From assembly GCA_023935145.1 (NCBI GenBank), contig CM043700.1:142049828-142113827 (forward strand): DNA of 64,000 bases, given 5' to 3'. The notes beneath the pieces are model-generated. The model was not told the DNA's origin. It did no database searches and was given only the letters and a program-made list of their open reading frames with translations. Position numbers and translations under genes: made by a program. Positions 63,166-64,000 of this stretch are shown here, in pieces. The stretch comes from Bretschneidera sinensis. Taxonomy: Eukaryota; Streptophyta; Magnoliopsida; Brassicales; Akaniaceae. How positions within the stretch are numbered: the first letter of the stretch is position 1; each line of letters opens with the position of its first letter.

Positions 63166-64000
63166 TTAGTACTGTATGTAGTAATGTTTTCAGCTTCTCA
63201 AGAATGAGAAGCTACTTCATTTAGTAGAGCAATTCACCATCGCTGAATGATACTGTGGGTTTTTTTTAATTTGTGCAAGATCTTCATCATTCTGTTAATG
63301 TTCTAGTTTTCTTCTTTACTTATCTGATCATCCTCATATGCTGGGTTGCAAGTGTAAGAATATTGCCTTCTTTAGATTTTGGCACCTTTTGCCTAATACA
63401 ACTATTTTATGTTAAAATAACGGTAGTTATAATCTAATTTGTTTAGTGTTTGGTAAAATAATTGTGTAAATAATTTTTATGATATAAATTTTAGTTTTTA
63501 AAAACAAAAATCATTTAGAAACATTTGAATTAACTTTTGTTTATAAAACCCAAAAATAAACTCATAGAATATCTCAAATTGGTGTGAAAGTAAAGGTAAA
63601 TGTCTTTATTTTTGATAACTTACGTTGATTTAACAAGCATCCATCGATTGGTAAACATAATCTTCTTCGGAAGAAAATGAGAGCTTCATGTCTTAGCAAT
63701 ATTGCTCTGAAGTATGTAATCTTGCTGTCGGTACAACATCAAGAGGTTTCTTCTTCTTCAAAACGATTCCAAATTCTTCAGATACATCAAGCTTCTACCC
63801 TTCTACCAGTTTCCATTCAAAAGAATGTAATAGGGTGGCTAAGACAAGCAATATCATTTTCCCAGCTAAAGGAATTCCGGGACAAATTCTTCTCCCTGAT
63901 CCAAACGGAAGAAAATTGAAATTGTTTCCCCGATAGTCGTCTTTTCCCGCATCTTTTAAGAATCTCTCTGGTTGAAACTGTAACAGATCCTCCCACGTTT
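63166..64000. other. downstream flank of the transposon
   Basis: No gene supported. An 80-codon frame (63677-63919) has no recognisable domain. The final 350 bases are less AT-rich than 63400-63600 and may belong to a gene beyond the window. Confidence 0.35.

Noticed and set aside
59789..63173. Intact 8-bp hAT target-site duplication
   Set aside because: TTATTTAA and TTAGTACT match at only about half the positions; I do not claim it.

Overview
The window is nuclear DNA of a eudicot plant. The signs are AT-rich spliceosomal introns, plant-specific families (LPA2, EXORDIUM-like, UDP-glucuronate 4-epimerase, ARP6), a telo-box and site II promoter in front of a ribosomal protein gene, and many plant LTR retrotransposons. 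I cannot name the species from sequence alone.

Left part (1-27 kb): the 3' two thirds of a mitochondrial intermediate peptidase gene (+, ending 4185); a decayed photolyase-domain/alpha-beta-hydrolase fusion gene (-, 11516 to 5347, first exon probably cut by a retrotransposon); an intact LPA2 gene (+, 17003-19262); and an intact EXORDIUM-like gene (-, 26994-25942). As I recall, the order MIP - LPA2 - EXL3 matches the neighbouring Arabidopsis genes At5g51540, At5g51545 and At5g51550, so this looks like a conserved ancestral block into which a now dead gene and transposons are interspersed. The dead gene carries nonsense codons, frameshifts and a lost splice acceptor. A complete non-autonomous LTR element (6775-8857, perfect 5-bp target duplication) sits in one of its introns, and a decayed Ty1-copia element (11834-16715) lies at its 5' end.

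Middle (27-41 kb): AT-rich gene-poor DNA with one badly deleted copia remnant (30127-31881), then ARP6 (-, 40748-38316, seven exons, intact), the actin-related subunit of the SWR1 H2A.Z exchange complex.

41-49.5 kb: a Ty3-gypsy element with three LTRs. Part of the element plus about 130 bp of host flank was tandemly duplicated after insertion; the outer flanks still show a perfect AATTT target duplication.

Right part (50-64 kb): an intact single-exon UDP-glucuronate 4-epimerase gene (+), a dead RPS20 copy (-) facing a live RPS20 gene (+) across a 1-kb spacer, and a 3.4-kb hAT-like non-autonomous DNA transposon (59797-63165) that contains spliced-gene fragments: two exons of a cinnamoyl-CoA-reductase-like gene, with two exons of the mitochondrial translocase subunit TIM50 lying between them, and two unrecognised exons. 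This gene-carrying element is the most unusual structure here.

The intact genes are ordinary housekeeping or cell-wall genes (mitochondrial presequence processing, photosystem II assembly, growth signalling, chromatin, pectin precursor supply, translation) and form no obvious pathway together.
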